From the NCBI RefSeq assembly GCF_016722965.1, contig NZ_JAEQNB010000002.1:1-64000 (forward strand): a stretch of DNA of 64,000 nt. The letters run 5' to 3'. The stretch is from Tumebacillus amylolyticus. Its GTDB lineage: Bacteria > Bacillota > Bacilli > Tumebacillales > Tumebacillaceae. Position 1 is the stretch's first letter, and each line of letters begins with the position of its first letter. The position numbers were made by a program, and so were the translations under genes. This document shows positions 16,467 through 24,861 of the stretch, one piece after another. The notes under the pieces are model-generated. The model did not search any database, was not told where the DNA came from, and saw only the letters and a list, made by a program, of their open reading frames with translations.

Positions 16467-17276
16467 TTACCCTCCGACCGCGCTGTGTTTGCGTAAGCCC
16501 TGTCCCCACAGCAGTTTGTAGACGACGATGAAGATCACTAGCCAGATCGCTTGCACGCCGAGACCCTGCCACACCGCAGACCCGCTGAGTTTCCCCGTCA
16601 TCAGGTCAACCGGAAAGCCCAAGTTCCAGTAAAAAGGCGTGAAGCTCTGCGACGCTTTTACCCAATCGGGCAAGAGGGCGTACGGTGCAATTCGCCCGGA
16701 GAGGAACATGGACAGCGCTTCGACAAAACCGATGATCGCACTCGTGCGCGTCGTCCAAAAACCAAGCAGCCCTAAGTTGTAGTAGAGCAAGTAACGGGTC
16801 GCACAAGCGAGCAAGATGGCAAGTAGAATCGTTACCACGTTGGCCGGAGCCAGCGAGATATGAACGACATCCGTAAACGGCCATGCGATGACCCAAGCGA
16901 CGACCATCACCACACCGTAGAACAGCTTGTACACCAGATTCTCCGCGATTCGATAATGCAGATACGACGATGGCCTTAGCAGATACCCGGACAGCGTGCC
17001 CTCCCGGATGTGCACTTCGATTTCCCAAGCATCCCACGACGCGGTCAGCCGCGAGACGAACATGATGCTCAAAAAATACAGAATAAAATCGCGCCGGTCA
17101 TAGCTCCCGATCGTACCGCCGCCCGAAACGGTCATCCAAACCGCGAGCGTGACAATCGGCGAGATGAACCCGCCCAGCATATAGAAAAACGTATCGCCCC
17201 GATACTCGAGCAGAATCGCCCAGTGGATTTTCATCCATTGTATGTAGACACGCCAGAGCTTGGTGAGTTTGCGCAT
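16467..17276 (-). CDS. ABC-2 type permease (COG4587-like)
   Basis: Membrane subunit of an ABC-2 exporter, 269 residues and about six helices. Family-like segments are EYRGDTFFYMLGGFISPIV and HIREGTLSGYLLRPSSYLHYR, the latter matching the KGTLDLILTKPV stretch of the other permease. I chose the ATG at 17276 (GGAGG 12 bases upstream, inside the end of the ATPase gene) over a TTG at 17303 that has no site. It follows the ATPase gene with a short overlap and forms the core of the transporter with it. The natural second permease is now separated by the defence island. Confidence 0.88.
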   Translation of the reverse strand: MRKLTKLWRVYIQWMKIHWAILLEYRGDTFFYMLGGFISPIVTLAVWMTVSGGGTIGSYDRRDFILYFLSIMFVSRLTASWDAWEIEVHIREGTLSGYLLRPSSYLHYRIAENLVYKLFYGVVMVVAWVIAWPFTDVVHISLAPANVVTILLAILLACATRYLLYYNLGLLGFWTTRTSAIIGFVEALSMFLSGRIAPYALLPDWVKASQSFTPFYWNLGFPVDLMTGKLSGSAVWQGLGVQAIWLVIFIVVYKLLWGQGLRKHSAVGG

Positions 17277-17280
17277 CTGT

Positions 17281-18267
17281 TTACGCGCCCTCCTTGGCGG
17301 CAAACGCCATCCCGATTACGTCTTCCATCGGCGGGTCTTCGATGGTGAAGTCTTGCACCGGCAAGTCGGCGAGCATCCTCGACGCTTGCTCGGAGACCTC
17401 CGTGCGCGGGATCTGGATGGAGGCTTGCGGGTATTCGTACTGCAAGACCTCGCCGTAGCGGTCGAGGTCTTTTTTCTCAACGGGTGTTGAGAAGACCAGT
17501 TTCGCCACTTTGAACGGTGCGTGTGTGGAGACGAGTTGGTTGAGATCGCCGTCGAAGAGAATTCGTCCGTGGTTGATGATGATGACGCGCTTGCAAAGGG
17601 CCGTGACATCCGCCATGTAGTGCGACGTCAGCAAAATCGTGGCGTTGAACCGCTCGTTGTACGCTTTGATAAAACGGCGGACGGTCTCCTGCATGTTGAC
17701 GTCCAACCCGATGGTCGGCTCATCGAGGAAGATGATCTCCGGACGATGCAAAAGCGAGGCAGCCAATTCGCATTTCATCCGCTCACCGAGCGAAAGCGTG
17801 CGGACAGGCTTGCGCAAAAGCGGTTCGAGCTCCAAGAGTTCGGTGAGTTCTCCGACCGTTTCTCTGTACTGAGCGTCGGGAATCTCGTAGATCGCTTGGT
17901 TGATCAAAAAAGTCTCGCTGGCCGGAATGTCCCAGATCAGTTGGGATTTCTGGCCCATGACGAGGGTGATGCGCTTCTTGAACGCATCCTTCTGTTCAAA
18001 AGGTATGTAGCCGCCAACGTCCACGGTGCCGTCGGAGGGATGAAGCAGGCCGCTCAACATCTTCATCGTCGTGGTCTTCCCGGCACCGTTTGGGCCAAGA
18101 AATCCGACGATCTCGCCCGGTTCGATGGCAAACGAGATGTTGTCCACAGCGGTTACAGTGCGAAACGATCGCTTGATCAGCGAATGCAGCGCGCCACGAA
18201 GTCCTGCCTCGCGTTCGTGGACTTTGAATTGCTTGGTCAGTTGGTTGACAACAATGCCGTTCGACAT
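17281..18267 (-). CDS. ABC transporter ATP-binding protein (COG4586-like)
   Basis: Nucleotide-binding subunit of the ABC-2 exporter, 328 residues. Walker A GPNGAGKTTT at residues 58-67, the Q-loop region (LVMGQKSQLIWDIP), signature LSLGERMKCELA and Walker B IIFLDEPTIGLD are intact. The LSLGER signature and the roughly 80-residue C-terminal extension are typical of the COG4586/NatA-like branch. The start at 18267 has GGTGAG about ten bases upstream. Gene order is HepT-like protein, ATPase, permease, all leftward with gaps under ten bases. Confidence 0.92.
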   Translation of the reverse strand: MSNGIVVNQLTKQFKVHEREAGLRGALHSLIKRSFRTVTAVDNISFAIEPGEIVGFLGPNGAGKTTTMKMLSGLLHPSDGTVDVGGYIPFEQKDAFKKRITLVMGQKSQLIWDIPASETFLINQAIYEIPDAQYRETVGELTELLELEPLLRKPVRTLSLGERMKCELAASLLHRPEIIFLDEPTIGLDVNMQETVRRFIKAYNERFNATILLTSHYMADVTALCKRVIIINHGRILFDGDLNQLVSTHAPFKVAKLVFSTPVEKKDLDRYGEVLQYEYPQASIQIPRTEVSEQASRMLADLPVQDFTIEDPPMEDVIGMAFAAKEGA

Positions 18268-18275
18268 GTCAGCTC

Positions 18276-18710
18276 TCACCCCAGTTTGACGTAGGTGGAG
18301 ATCGAATCGCGAATCGTCGGGAAGTCGCCCGCGTGTTTTTTCACCGTGTTCCAAACAGCGGGTGCTTCGAGTTTTTGGTACTCGTGTGCCAGCAATTTGC
18401 GGAAGCGCACGGCGTCGATGAAGTGGTCGTAGAAGTCGCGGGTGAATACGTTTTCTTCGGTGAGGATTTCAAAAATGTCCTCATAGCTCGCCGGGTCGCG
18501 CATGATCAAAGCGTCGATGATGACGTTGCCGATGTCGACCAAACATTCGAGCGCGAGGTGCAAAGCCCGTTCGCCGGCAGCTTGCAAGATGGTGTCGGTG
18601 AGAAATTGTTCCTCCGTATGGTCGGCCAGACGTTGCAAGACATTGAATTGCTTCTCCATCAGCGTCAAGGAGCCGCGAATCTGGCTGCGATGAGTGTCGG
18701 TGATAAACAT
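18276..18710 (-). CDS. HepT-like (DUF86) protein
   Basis: An all-helical 144-residue protein of the HepT/DUF86 group; B. subtilis YutE is a likely relative. Near the C-terminus RFRKLLAHEYQKL carries the Arg-X-His-Tyr-type motif linked to ribonuclease activity in HepT toxins. The usual antitoxin partner, an MntA-type minimal nucleotidyltransferase, is not encoded next to it, so a toxin role is doubtful. The start at 18710 has GAGGAGG eight bases upstream. It ends eight bases before the ABC ATPase start, so it appears to be the first gene of that operon. Confidence 0.85.
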   Translation of the reverse strand: MFITDTHRSQIRGSLTLMEKQFNVLQRLADHTEEQFLTDTILQAAGERALHLALECLVDIGNVIIDALIMRDPASYEDIFEILTEENVFTRDFYDHFIDAVRFRKLLAHEYQKLEAPAVWNTVKKHAGDFPTIRDSISTYVKLG

Positions 18711-18759
18711 AGGTGTTTCCTCCTCTAGACGGGCATTTGACTCCAACATATATTGTAAC

Positions 18760-18790
18760 AAAAAAAGCCCTCGTTTTCACTCCGAGGGCT
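18760..18790 (-). terminator. Terminator after the amidase gene
   Basis: The stem AGCCCTCG/CGAGGGCT with a seven-T tail on the minus strand lies 15 bases past the amidase stop, in the leader of the HepT-like gene. Confidence 0.85.
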
Positions 18791-18805
18791 CCCCTTGCTT
18801 CTCTC

Positions 18806-19660
18806 CTACTTCTGATCTTCGCGCATCTTCTGAGCACCCGCGGAGTAGCAAGCCTGCAAGTTTTGATCATCCGTCAGCGGCCATGTCGCTTGGAGAAGCG
18901 TTTCCACACGGCGAGCGGCTTCTTGGCAGGGTTTGCCGAGGTCGGTGGTGATCGCAAGTCCCGCCCCTGCCCGAATGGCGTTGGCGGCACGATTGAGCGC
19001 GATTTGGTCTTCGAGGCGGGCATAGTTGTAGAACGCCGAGATATGTACGAGAGCTTCCTCTGCAGACGTTTTCTCAAGGCTGGACTTGCCCGCCGTCGGG
19101 AGGGGAACCCCGTAAAAATCCCAGAAGGCACGGGCGATCAACGGTGCGAACTCCTCGAGGTTGGCTTGAATTTTGGGCAGGTCGTCGGTGTCGATGAAGC
19201 CGATTTCGAGAAGCATCGCGTCCATTTTCGTTCCGACGATCACGCAGAACCCCGTCCCGTTCGAACCGCCGTCGCGGACTGCCTGCCCGTGGAAGCCGCA
19301 GATGGCGGAGACGTTTTTCACGATGTTTTTCGCAAGCGGTGCAATCGGACCTCCGTCGCCGTTCGTGTACAGTTCTGCGCCATGCCCACCTCCAGCATTG
19401 ACGTGAATCGAGAGGAACACATCGGCCCCCGCCGCATTGGCAATTCGACAGCGCTCGTTGAGGTCGGCGTTGACTTCCGTTTTCCCGCCGGGCGAGGTGT
19501 CCGTTTCTCGCGTCATCACAACTTCAAACCCTGTTTGGATAAGCAAATCGCGCAGTTGCCGAGCGATGTGTAGGGTGATGTCTTTTTCACGTGTCCCATT
19601 CGCAGCGGCACCCGGATCGTACCCGCCGTGGCCGGGATCTAAGCAAATCAGTTTGGACAT
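18806..19660 (-). CDS. N-acetylmuramoyl-L-alanine amidase (Amidase_3)
   Basis: Zinc amidase that cleaves the bond between MurNAc and L-Ala in peptidoglycan. The Amidase_3 signature is complete: DPGHGGYDPGA (His11), a Glu in GTREKD (Glu25), SIHVNAG (His) and the catalytic Glu in LLEIGFID. The catalytic domain covers about residues 1-185. The last 95 residues form an unrecognised, partly helical extension. There is no signal peptide, so the protein may act after lysis of the mother cell or be released by another route. The start has AAGGAGG upstream. The gene stands alone between terminators. Confidence 0.92.
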   Translation of the reverse strand: MSKLICLDPGHGGYDPGAAANGTREKDITLHIARQLRDLLIQTGFEVVMTRETDTSPGGKTEVNADLNERCRIANAAGADVFLSIHVNAGGGHGAELYTNGDGGPIAPLAKNIVKNVSAICGFHGQAVRDGGSNGTGFCVIVGTKMDAMLLEIGFIDTDDLPKIQANLEEFAPLIARAFWDFYGVPLPTAGKSSLEKTSAEEALVHISAFYNYARLEDQIALNRAANAIRAGAGLAITTDLGKPCQEAARRVETLLQATWPLTDDQNLQACYSAGAQKMREDQK

Positions 19661-19772
19661 GTAGCGCTACCTCCTTGAGGAGTGATTCAACACACGTTCT
19701 ATGTATAGATGCGTAAACTTTTACTCATACCATCATATTACATTTATTTCTTCAAAAATCCCAGCCTTCGCT

Positions 19773-19801
19773 TTGACAAGACTATCAGTCACTGTTAGGA
19801 T
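19773..19801 (+). promoter_or_regulatory. Promoter of tenI-thiO
   Basis: A consensus TTGACA (19773-19778) lies 17 bases from TAGGAT (19796-19801). The leader to tenI would be about 95 bases. The conserved blocks of a TPP riboswitch are not present in it. Confidence 0.6.
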
Positions 19802-19901
19802 TTTGTTTGGAAGTTTCCGCATGGGACAGGTGGATTGGTGCGCATCGTAAAATGGAACGGTGGCCTCTTGGACCGAATCCCAGTAGAGAGAAGGAATTTG
19901 T

Positions 19902-20612
19902 GTGTCCGAAGCAAGATTTCAACTTCATGTGATCACCGATGGCAAGCGTCATGCCAACGAACTGTACGAAATTGTAGACGGAGCGGTGCGCGGCGGGGCT
20001 GATGTGATTCAGTTGCGCTACAAGTCGGCACCTGCTCTGGATTTGTATACACTGGCTCAAGCGATCTCCCCGGCGATCCGGGAAGCGGGAGCCGGACTTT
20101 TGATCAACGACCGCGTCGATGTCGCCCTCGCCGTTCAAGCACAGGGCGTTCATCTCGCCGCCAAAAGCCTGCCGATCGCTTCGGCTCGTCCGCTCATGCA
20201 ACCGAACCAACTCGTCGGCTGCTCCGTTCACTCTGTCGAAGAAGCGGTGGAAGCCGAGGCCAAAGGAGCCAGCTACATTACCTACGGCCACATTTTCGCC
20301 ACGAACTCCAAACCGGGACTGCCGCCGCGCGGCGTTGAATCTCTGCGCCAAGTCGTCGAGGCGGTACACATCCCCGTGCTCGCCATCGGCGGAATTACCA
20401 AGGACAACCTCGAAGAAGTGCTGTCCACAGGCGTCGCAGGCATCGCCGTCATCGGAGCCGTCATGGCCGACGAAGAACCGGAGCGTGCCGCACGTCAATT
20501 GCGTCAAGTCATGGACGCAAGCATTCACCGCCCGAAAAAAGCGCTCCCCACCGCTGCAGCGCTTGGCACGCTGTCCGCTCTGTCCAACCTCAGCGGAGGC
20601 GTTTCCCGATGA
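19902..20612 (+). CDS. tenI: Thiazole tautomerase (TenI-like)
   Basis: A 236-residue (beta/alpha)8 protein of the ThiE/TenI family. TenI converts the thiazole product of ThiG to its aromatic tautomer in thiamine synthesis; ThiE condenses thiazole and pyrimidine. I favour TenI because the sequence has QLRYKSA instead of the ThiE-type QLREK, and GHIFATNSKPGLPPRG with the histidine used by TenI. It is also joined directly to thiO. The GTG start at 19902 follows AGAAGGA. The last 30 residues are a low-complexity tail. It overlaps thiO by four bases (ATGA). ThiE activity cannot be fully excluded. Confidence 0.82.
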   Translation: MSEARFQLHVITDGKRHANELYEIVDGAVRGGADVIQLRYKSAPALDLYTLAQAISPAIREAGAGLLINDRVDVALAVQAQGVHLAAKSLPIASARPLMQPNQLVGCSVHSVEEAVEAEAKGASYITYGHIFATNSKPGLPPRGVESLRQVVEAVHIPVLAIGGITKDNLEEVLSTGVAGIAVIGAVMADEEPERAARQLRQVMDASIHRPKKALPTAAALGTLSALSNLSGGVSR

Positions 20613-21739
20613 ACGGCGGCACACGAACGAACGTTCTCGAAACGGACGTCCTCATCGTCGGCGGCGGCGTCATCGGCGCATCGATCGCCTATGAACTCGC
20701 CGAAGCCGGCGTGCAAACTCTCTTGATCGACAAAGACAACCTCGGTTCTCAATCCACCCGTGCCGGAGCGGGGATGCTCGGAGCGCAAGTGGAGATGATG
20801 AATCCTGGCCCGATGTTTGAATTAGGAGTCGCGTCGCGGGCGCTTTTTTCCAACCTGCGTGAGAAGTTGCTGGAGATCAGCGGCTTGGACATGGAATTGC
20901 AGACGCCGGGAATTTTTCGCGTTGCCGTGGATGAAGAAGATCGCCAAGAACTGCTCGCCCGTCAAATCTGGCAACGAGAAGCGGGTCAACGCGCCGAATG
21001 GTACGAAGACGAAGACCTCCGAAACATTCTCGGCGACAACATCGTAGGCACGACCTATGGGGCGCTCTACATCCCCGACGACCACCAAGTCCGCAACAAC
21101 GCCTTGCTCCTCGCACTCGTCGCCTCTGCAAAGGCTCTCGGTGCCAAATTCCTGGAGCATACGGCGATGACGAGTTTCTTGACGGAGAACGGAGCGGTCG
21201 TCGGCGTTCAGACCCAGGACGGCGTGATCCGCGCCAACCGCGTCGTGTTGGCAACGGGAGCATGGACCGGATTGCTCGGACAGGGTCTTGGACTCGACAT
21301 CCCGGTCTTCCCGGTGAAAGGCCAGTCCTTTCTGCTCGACTCCTACGCCCCGCCGACACCGTATACGATCTTCACCCACGGCTGTTACATTCTGCCCAAG
21401 CGCAACGGACAAGTGTACGTCGGCGCAACGGAAGAAGCGAGCGGCTTCGACACCCGCCCGAATCTCGGGTCGCTTGCCAAACTTTCCACCCAAGCGGTAC
21501 ATCTCATGCCGTCTCTCGCATCGCTCCCGTTTGCCGAGCCGATCGCCGGGCTCAGACCGGGTTCCCGCGACGGACTGCCGGTTTTGGGCGACGTACCCGG
21601 CGTGCCGGGACTGTACCTCGCAACCGGTCACTTCCGCAACGGGGTGTTGCTGTCCGCAATCACAGGCAAAGTCATGCGCGAGTTGCTGACAGGGACGGAA
21701 ACGTCTGTGGATCTCAAACCATTTGCCCTCATGCGATAA
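20609..21739 (+). CDS. thiO: Glycine oxidase
   Basis: FAD enzyme that oxidises glycine to iminoglycine (dehydroglycine), the substrate for thiazole formation by ThiG. The product of 376 residues has the N-terminal dinucleotide-binding motif DVLIVGGGVIGASIAYELAEAG and STRAGAGMLGAQ, the DAO-family middle domain, and a C-terminal GLRPGSRDGLPVLG and GHFRNGVLLS typical of ThiO. It is translationally coupled to tenI by an ATGA overlap. Other thiazole genes (thiS, thiG, thiF) do not follow; a strong terminator closes the pair, so the rest of the pathway must lie elsewhere. Confidence 0.9.
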   Translation: MNGGTRTNVLETDVLIVGGGVIGASIAYELAEAGVQTLLIDKDNLGSQSTRAGAGMLGAQVEMMNPGPMFELGVASRALFSNLREKLLEISGLDMELQTPGIFRVAVDEEDRQELLARQIWQREAGQRAEWYEDEDLRNILGDNIVGTTYGALYIPDDHQVRNNALLLALVASAKALGAKFLEHTAMTSFLTENGAVVGVQTQDGVIRANRVVLATGAWTGLLGQGLGLDIPVFPVKGQSFLLDSYAPPTPYTIFTHGCYILPKRNGQVYVGATEEASGFDTRPNLGSLAKLSTQAVHLMPSLASLPFAEPIAGLRPGSRDGLPVLGDVPGVPGLYLATGHFRNGVLLSAITGKVMRELLTGTETSVDLKPFALMR

Positions 21740-21779
21740 AAAAAGCCCTCCCCTGCCGTGGCAGAGGAGGGCTTCTTTT
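21737..21779. terminator. Bidirectional terminator between thiO and the DUF4352 gene
   Basis: The GCCCTCC/GGAGGGC stem has an A run before it and a T run after it, so it serves both convergent genes. Confidence 0.85.
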
Positions 21780-22303
21780 TACTTGAGGTCGAAGTTGACA
21801 GCCTGCGTGCCGTCAGCGGAGGTCGCTTGCACACGCACTGTAGAATTCGTAGGCGGGACGTCGAACACCAGCGTGCCGGTGACCGTTTCCTTGCCATTCG
21901 CATTGCGGAGGAAAAACGCATGTCCGGTCGGGTTCGCCAGCAGACTTGCCGTGTTGTCTGCGGCGAGGAAACCTCCGTCTGCGAGCACGACTTTGAATTG
22001 CGAGAGGTTGATCGGCTGCGGATTTGCGTCGAGATTGCGCATCGAGAGGTTGACGCAGTAGTACGTCCCTTTCGCGTCTACCTCGTTGGTTTCGCCGACG
22101 ATCTTGGTTTTCTTTTTCAGGTCGGTTAGTTCCATCTCGAAGCGGCCCAAGATCACGCTTTCGTGAAGCGTATAAGTCTTGATTGTCTTCTGCCCTTTGT
22201 TTTGCGCCAATTGTTGCTCGGTCATCCACCACACCGCGCCGCTGAACACGAGTACGAGCAGCACGAGGAGGAGGATCAAGTTGGTTCCTTTGCCACGTTT
22301 CAT
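21779..22303 (-). CDS. Membrane-anchored DUF4352-type protein
   Basis: A 174-residue protein with one N-terminal membrane helix (about residues 9-26) and an extracytoplasmic beta-rich domain. That domain resembles DUF4352, an immunoglobulin-like fold common in Bacillota surface proteins: GTYYCVNLSMRNLDANPQPINLSQFKVVLADGG and LVFDVPPT are typical strands. The function is unknown; relatives are telokin-like surface or lipoprotein domains. The start at 22303 has GGGGAG about 13 bases upstream. It is monocistronic and lies between terminators. Confidence 0.8.
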   Translation of the reverse strand: MKRGKGTNLILLLVLLVLVFSGAVWWMTEQQLAQNKGQKTIKTYTLHESVILGRFEMELTDLKKKTKIVGETNEVDAKGTYYCVNLSMRNLDANPQPINLSQFKVVLADGGFLAADNTASLLANPTGHAFFLRNANGKETVTGTLVFDVPPTNSTVRVQATSADGTQAVNFDLK

Positions 22304-22356
22304 ATAGGTTTGGTTCTCCCCTGCGTTGTCTTTCCTCTATTGTAGCACTGCCAATG

Positions 22357-22398
22357 AAAAAGTCACGGTTCCACAAGGCGTGGAACCGTGACTTTTTT
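22357..22398 (-). terminator. Terminator of the DEAD-box helicase gene
   Basis: A 14-bp near-perfect stem (AGTCACGGTTCCAC/GTGGAACCGTGACT) is flanked by A and T runs. Confidence 0.9.
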
Positions 22399-22416
22399 CG
22401 TACGAATGACTAGAGA

Positions 22417-24156
22417 TTAGAAACGCGGGCCGCGCGGAGCGCCGGTCTTAGCTCCTGCGCCTTCGCCGGATGCACGACGGCCTTCGCCACCGCGATCTTT
22501 GTTGAAGCCGCCGCCCTTGCTGCCAAAGCCGGTGCCGCCGCCGACGGAGCGCTTCTTGTAGCCGCCTTCGCCGCCACGGGAACCACCACCAGCGTAGCCA
22601 CCGCCTTCGCCGCCGCCGCTGCGAGCGCCGTAGCCACCACCGCCGCCGGAGCGACGTTCGCCGTCACGACCACGGTAGCCGCCGCCACCGCCGCCATAAC
22701 CACCACCGCTACGCTTGTTGCCGTAGCCGCCGCCACCACGGTTGCCGCCGTAGCCACCACCACCACCGGTGCCGCCACGTTCGGTACGACGTTGGTCACG
22801 AGCTTCACGGAAGCGTTTGGAGAAGTCGATAACTTCTTCGAGGCTCTTGTCAATCGAGGTGAGTTCTTGGTCGCCGACGAGGTCTTCGCCGATGATCTTC
22901 AGAGCTGCAGCCAAGACTTGAACGGAATCATGCTGGTTGAGCAGTTCGTTCGCCAGTTCCTCGAATTGCGGTTCCACGTCTTCCATGCCGTTGAGAACGC
23001 GCTCCATGATGCGGGATTGCTGGCGTTCTTTCAGTTCTGCGAGCGTCGGCAGGAGAGATTTGTGGATGCGCTTGCCGATGGCTTGCTCGATCATGCGCAG
23101 AAGTTTGAACTCGCGCGGAGCTACGAGCGTCAACGCTTTGCCTTCGCGACCTGCACGACCGGTACGGCCGATGCGGTGAACGTAGGAGTCCACGTCTTGC
23201 GGGATGTCGTAGTTGATAACGTGCGAAACGCCTTCGACGTCCAGACCGCGCGCTGCCACGTCGGTTGCGATCAGCAGGTCGATGGTGCCTTGACGGAACT
23301 GGTGCATAACTTGGTCGCGTTCGCGTTGGGTCATGTCGCCGTGCAAGCCGGATGCGAGGTAGCCGCGAGCTTGCAGGAGTTTTTGCAGTTCGTCAACGCC
23401 CTTCTTGGTGCGGCAGAAGATAACGCCGAGTTCCGGGTCTTCTACATCCAAGAGACGGGTGAGTGCGTCGACTTTGTTTTTGTCCGCAACTTCGTAGTAG
23501 ATCTGTGCAATCTTCGGCGCGGTTACGCCTTGCGGTTGGATCTTGACGATCTGCGGAGATTTCATGAAGCGTTCTGCCAGACGACGGATCGGGTCCGGCA
23601 TCGTAGCGGAGAACAGCAGGGTTTGGCGCTCCTCATTCGGCACTTCTGCGAGAATCGCTTCGATGTCTTCGAGGAAGCCCATGTCGAGCATTTCATCCGC
23701 TTCGTCGAGGATGACGGTGGAGACGTCCTGCAGACGAATCGTTTTGCGACGGATGTGGTCGAGCAGACGGCCCGGCGTCCCGATGATGAATTCCGGGTTG
23801 CGCTTGAGCGCTTTGATCTGACGGTCGATCGGTTGCCCGCCGTAAACCGGCAGAACGTTGACGCGGGAGAACTTGCCGAGTTTCGCCGTCTCATCTGCAA
23901 CTTGGATCGCGAGTTCGCGGGTCGGTGCGATGATGAGGACTTGGATTGCGTTGCGATTCTTATCAATACGTGAGAGGGTCGGGATGACGAAAGCAGCCGT
24001 CTTACCCGTACCTGTCTGCGCTTGCCCGATTACGTCGTTGCCTTGGAGAGCGAGCGGGATGGTCTCCGATTGAATCGGGGTTGCGGATTCAAACCCCATC
24101 TCCTCCAGCGAGCGCAGTACATCATTGTCAATACCTAATTCTGCAAACATTGCCAT
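22417..24156 (-). CDS. cshA: DEAD-box ATP-dependent RNA helicase (CshA-type)
   Basis: RNA helicase likely acting in ribosome assembly, RNA decay and cold adaptation. The 579-residue product has the Q motif, AQTGTGKT (motif I), PTRELA (Ia), DEAD (II), SAT (III), RGLDVEG (V) and HRIGRTGR (VI). A CshA-like C-terminal extension follows. The last 130 residues are a glycine/arginine-rich tail with many GGGGYGG and RGG-like units, expected to bind RNA without sequence specificity. The start at 24156 has AGGAGG nine bases upstream. The gene is monocistronic. The CshA name is by overall likeness. Confidence 0.92.
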   Translation of the reverse strand: MAMFAELGIDNDVLRSLEEMGFESATPIQSETIPLALQGNDVIGQAQTGTGKTAAFVIPTLSRIDKNRNAIQVLIIAPTRELAIQVADETAKLGKFSRVNVLPVYGGQPIDRQIKALKRNPEFIIGTPGRLLDHIRRKTIRLQDVSTVILDEADEMLDMGFLEDIEAILAEVPNEERQTLLFSATMPDPIRRLAERFMKSPQIVKIQPQGVTAPKIAQIYYEVADKNKVDALTRLLDVEDPELGVIFCRTKKGVDELQKLLQARGYLASGLHGDMTQRERDQVMHQFRQGTIDLLIATDVAARGLDVEGVSHVINYDIPQDVDSYVHRIGRTGRAGREGKALTLVAPREFKLLRMIEQAIGKRIHKSLLPTLAELKERQQSRIMERVLNGMEDVEPQFEELANELLNQHDSVQVLAAALKIIGEDLVGDQELTSIDKSLEEVIDFSKRFREARDQRRTERGGTGGGGGYGGNRGGGGYGNKRSGGGYGGGGGGYRGRDGERRSGGGGGYGARSGGGEGGGYAGGGSRGGEGGYKKRSVGGGTGFGSKGGGFNKDRGGEGRRASGEGAGAKTGAPRGPRF

Positions 24157-24237
24157 AGATCTTGTTCCTCCTATAATAAAAACCTACTCTGGTCCTAGTG
24201 TGCCCACATTTTGACCTCGGTTGTATGTAAGCGCAAA

Positions 24238-24275
24238 AGAAAAAAAGGAGCGTCCAAAGTTATTTTCTATGCTCC
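24238..24275 (-). terminator. Terminator after the 141-residue hypothetical gene
   Basis: The short GGAGC/GCTCC stem is followed on the minus strand by seven T, within the leader of the helicase gene. Confidence 0.5.
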
Positions 24276-24308
24276 AAATAATGATGATATCACAGTTTGC
24301 CTCCCTTG

Positions 24309-24734
24309 TCACCAATTTCCTGCAATAACATTTCCAAGCGTCAAGATCTTGTCCCCCCAAAGCCCTTGGTTCAGGATGACGCGGACCGATGTTTCCACGG
24401 TAAGGCCTATTTGCAAGAAAGACTTCGCAGACTCCTGCACCGCCCGGCAGAGGTCTTCGTGTTCGAGATTCCCCACATCGGCGACCTCCAGCTTATCTTC
24501 ATTGAAGAAACAGACAATCGAGATCCCGTCTTCGTCCAACTCGGCGGTGGCGAGGTTATGCAACAACTCGATGTTGAACGCATAGAGCTCCCCCGCCTCT
24601 GTGAGCAACAACCGGCACTTCTGCGGATGCTCCGTCTGCTCCGCCAATTTCCGCAGGTCAGAACGAGTGGGTGACTTGTAAATTTCATAGTAGCGTTTGT
24701 CATACTTCCCGATCAAACCGGTGTGAAAAGGCAT
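24309..24734 (-). CDS. Hypothetical protein, 141 residues
   Basis: A soluble, acidic 141-residue protein that I do not recognise. It begins MPFHTGLIGKYDKRYYEIYK and has alternating strand and helix segments without membrane helices or a signal. The ATG at 24734 is chosen because GGAGG lies eight bases upstream; the GTG at 24743 overlaps that site. Codon use matches the neighbours, and a terminator follows, so it looks like a genuine monocistronic host gene. Confidence 0.75.
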   Translation of the reverse strand: MPFHTGLIGKYDKRYYEIYKSPTRSDLRKLAEQTEHPQKCRLLLTEAGELYAFNIELLHNLATAELDEDGISIVCFFNEDKLEVADVGNLEHEDLCRAVQESAKSFLQIGLTVETSVRVILNQGLWGDKILTLGNVIAGNW

Positions 24735-24861
24735 GTCGTCCACCTCCGCCCTTCATGATACCCAACACATTGGTCTGCCACAACTTCGGACCAATCGAAA
24801 AACCTCGCCCGCGACTGCGAACGAGGAGTGAAGTCTCTTTGAAAGCATGAAACTCTTCCTA

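Noticed and set aside
19802-19901. TPP riboswitch in the tenI leader
   Set aside because: The CUGAGA and ACCUGAUCUGG-type blocks are missing.
22430-22800. Dense GGC/CCA-type short repeats, considered as a repeat array or CRISPR
   Set aside because: They encode the glycine-rich RNA-binding tail of the DEAD-box helicase in frame; there are no regular spacers.
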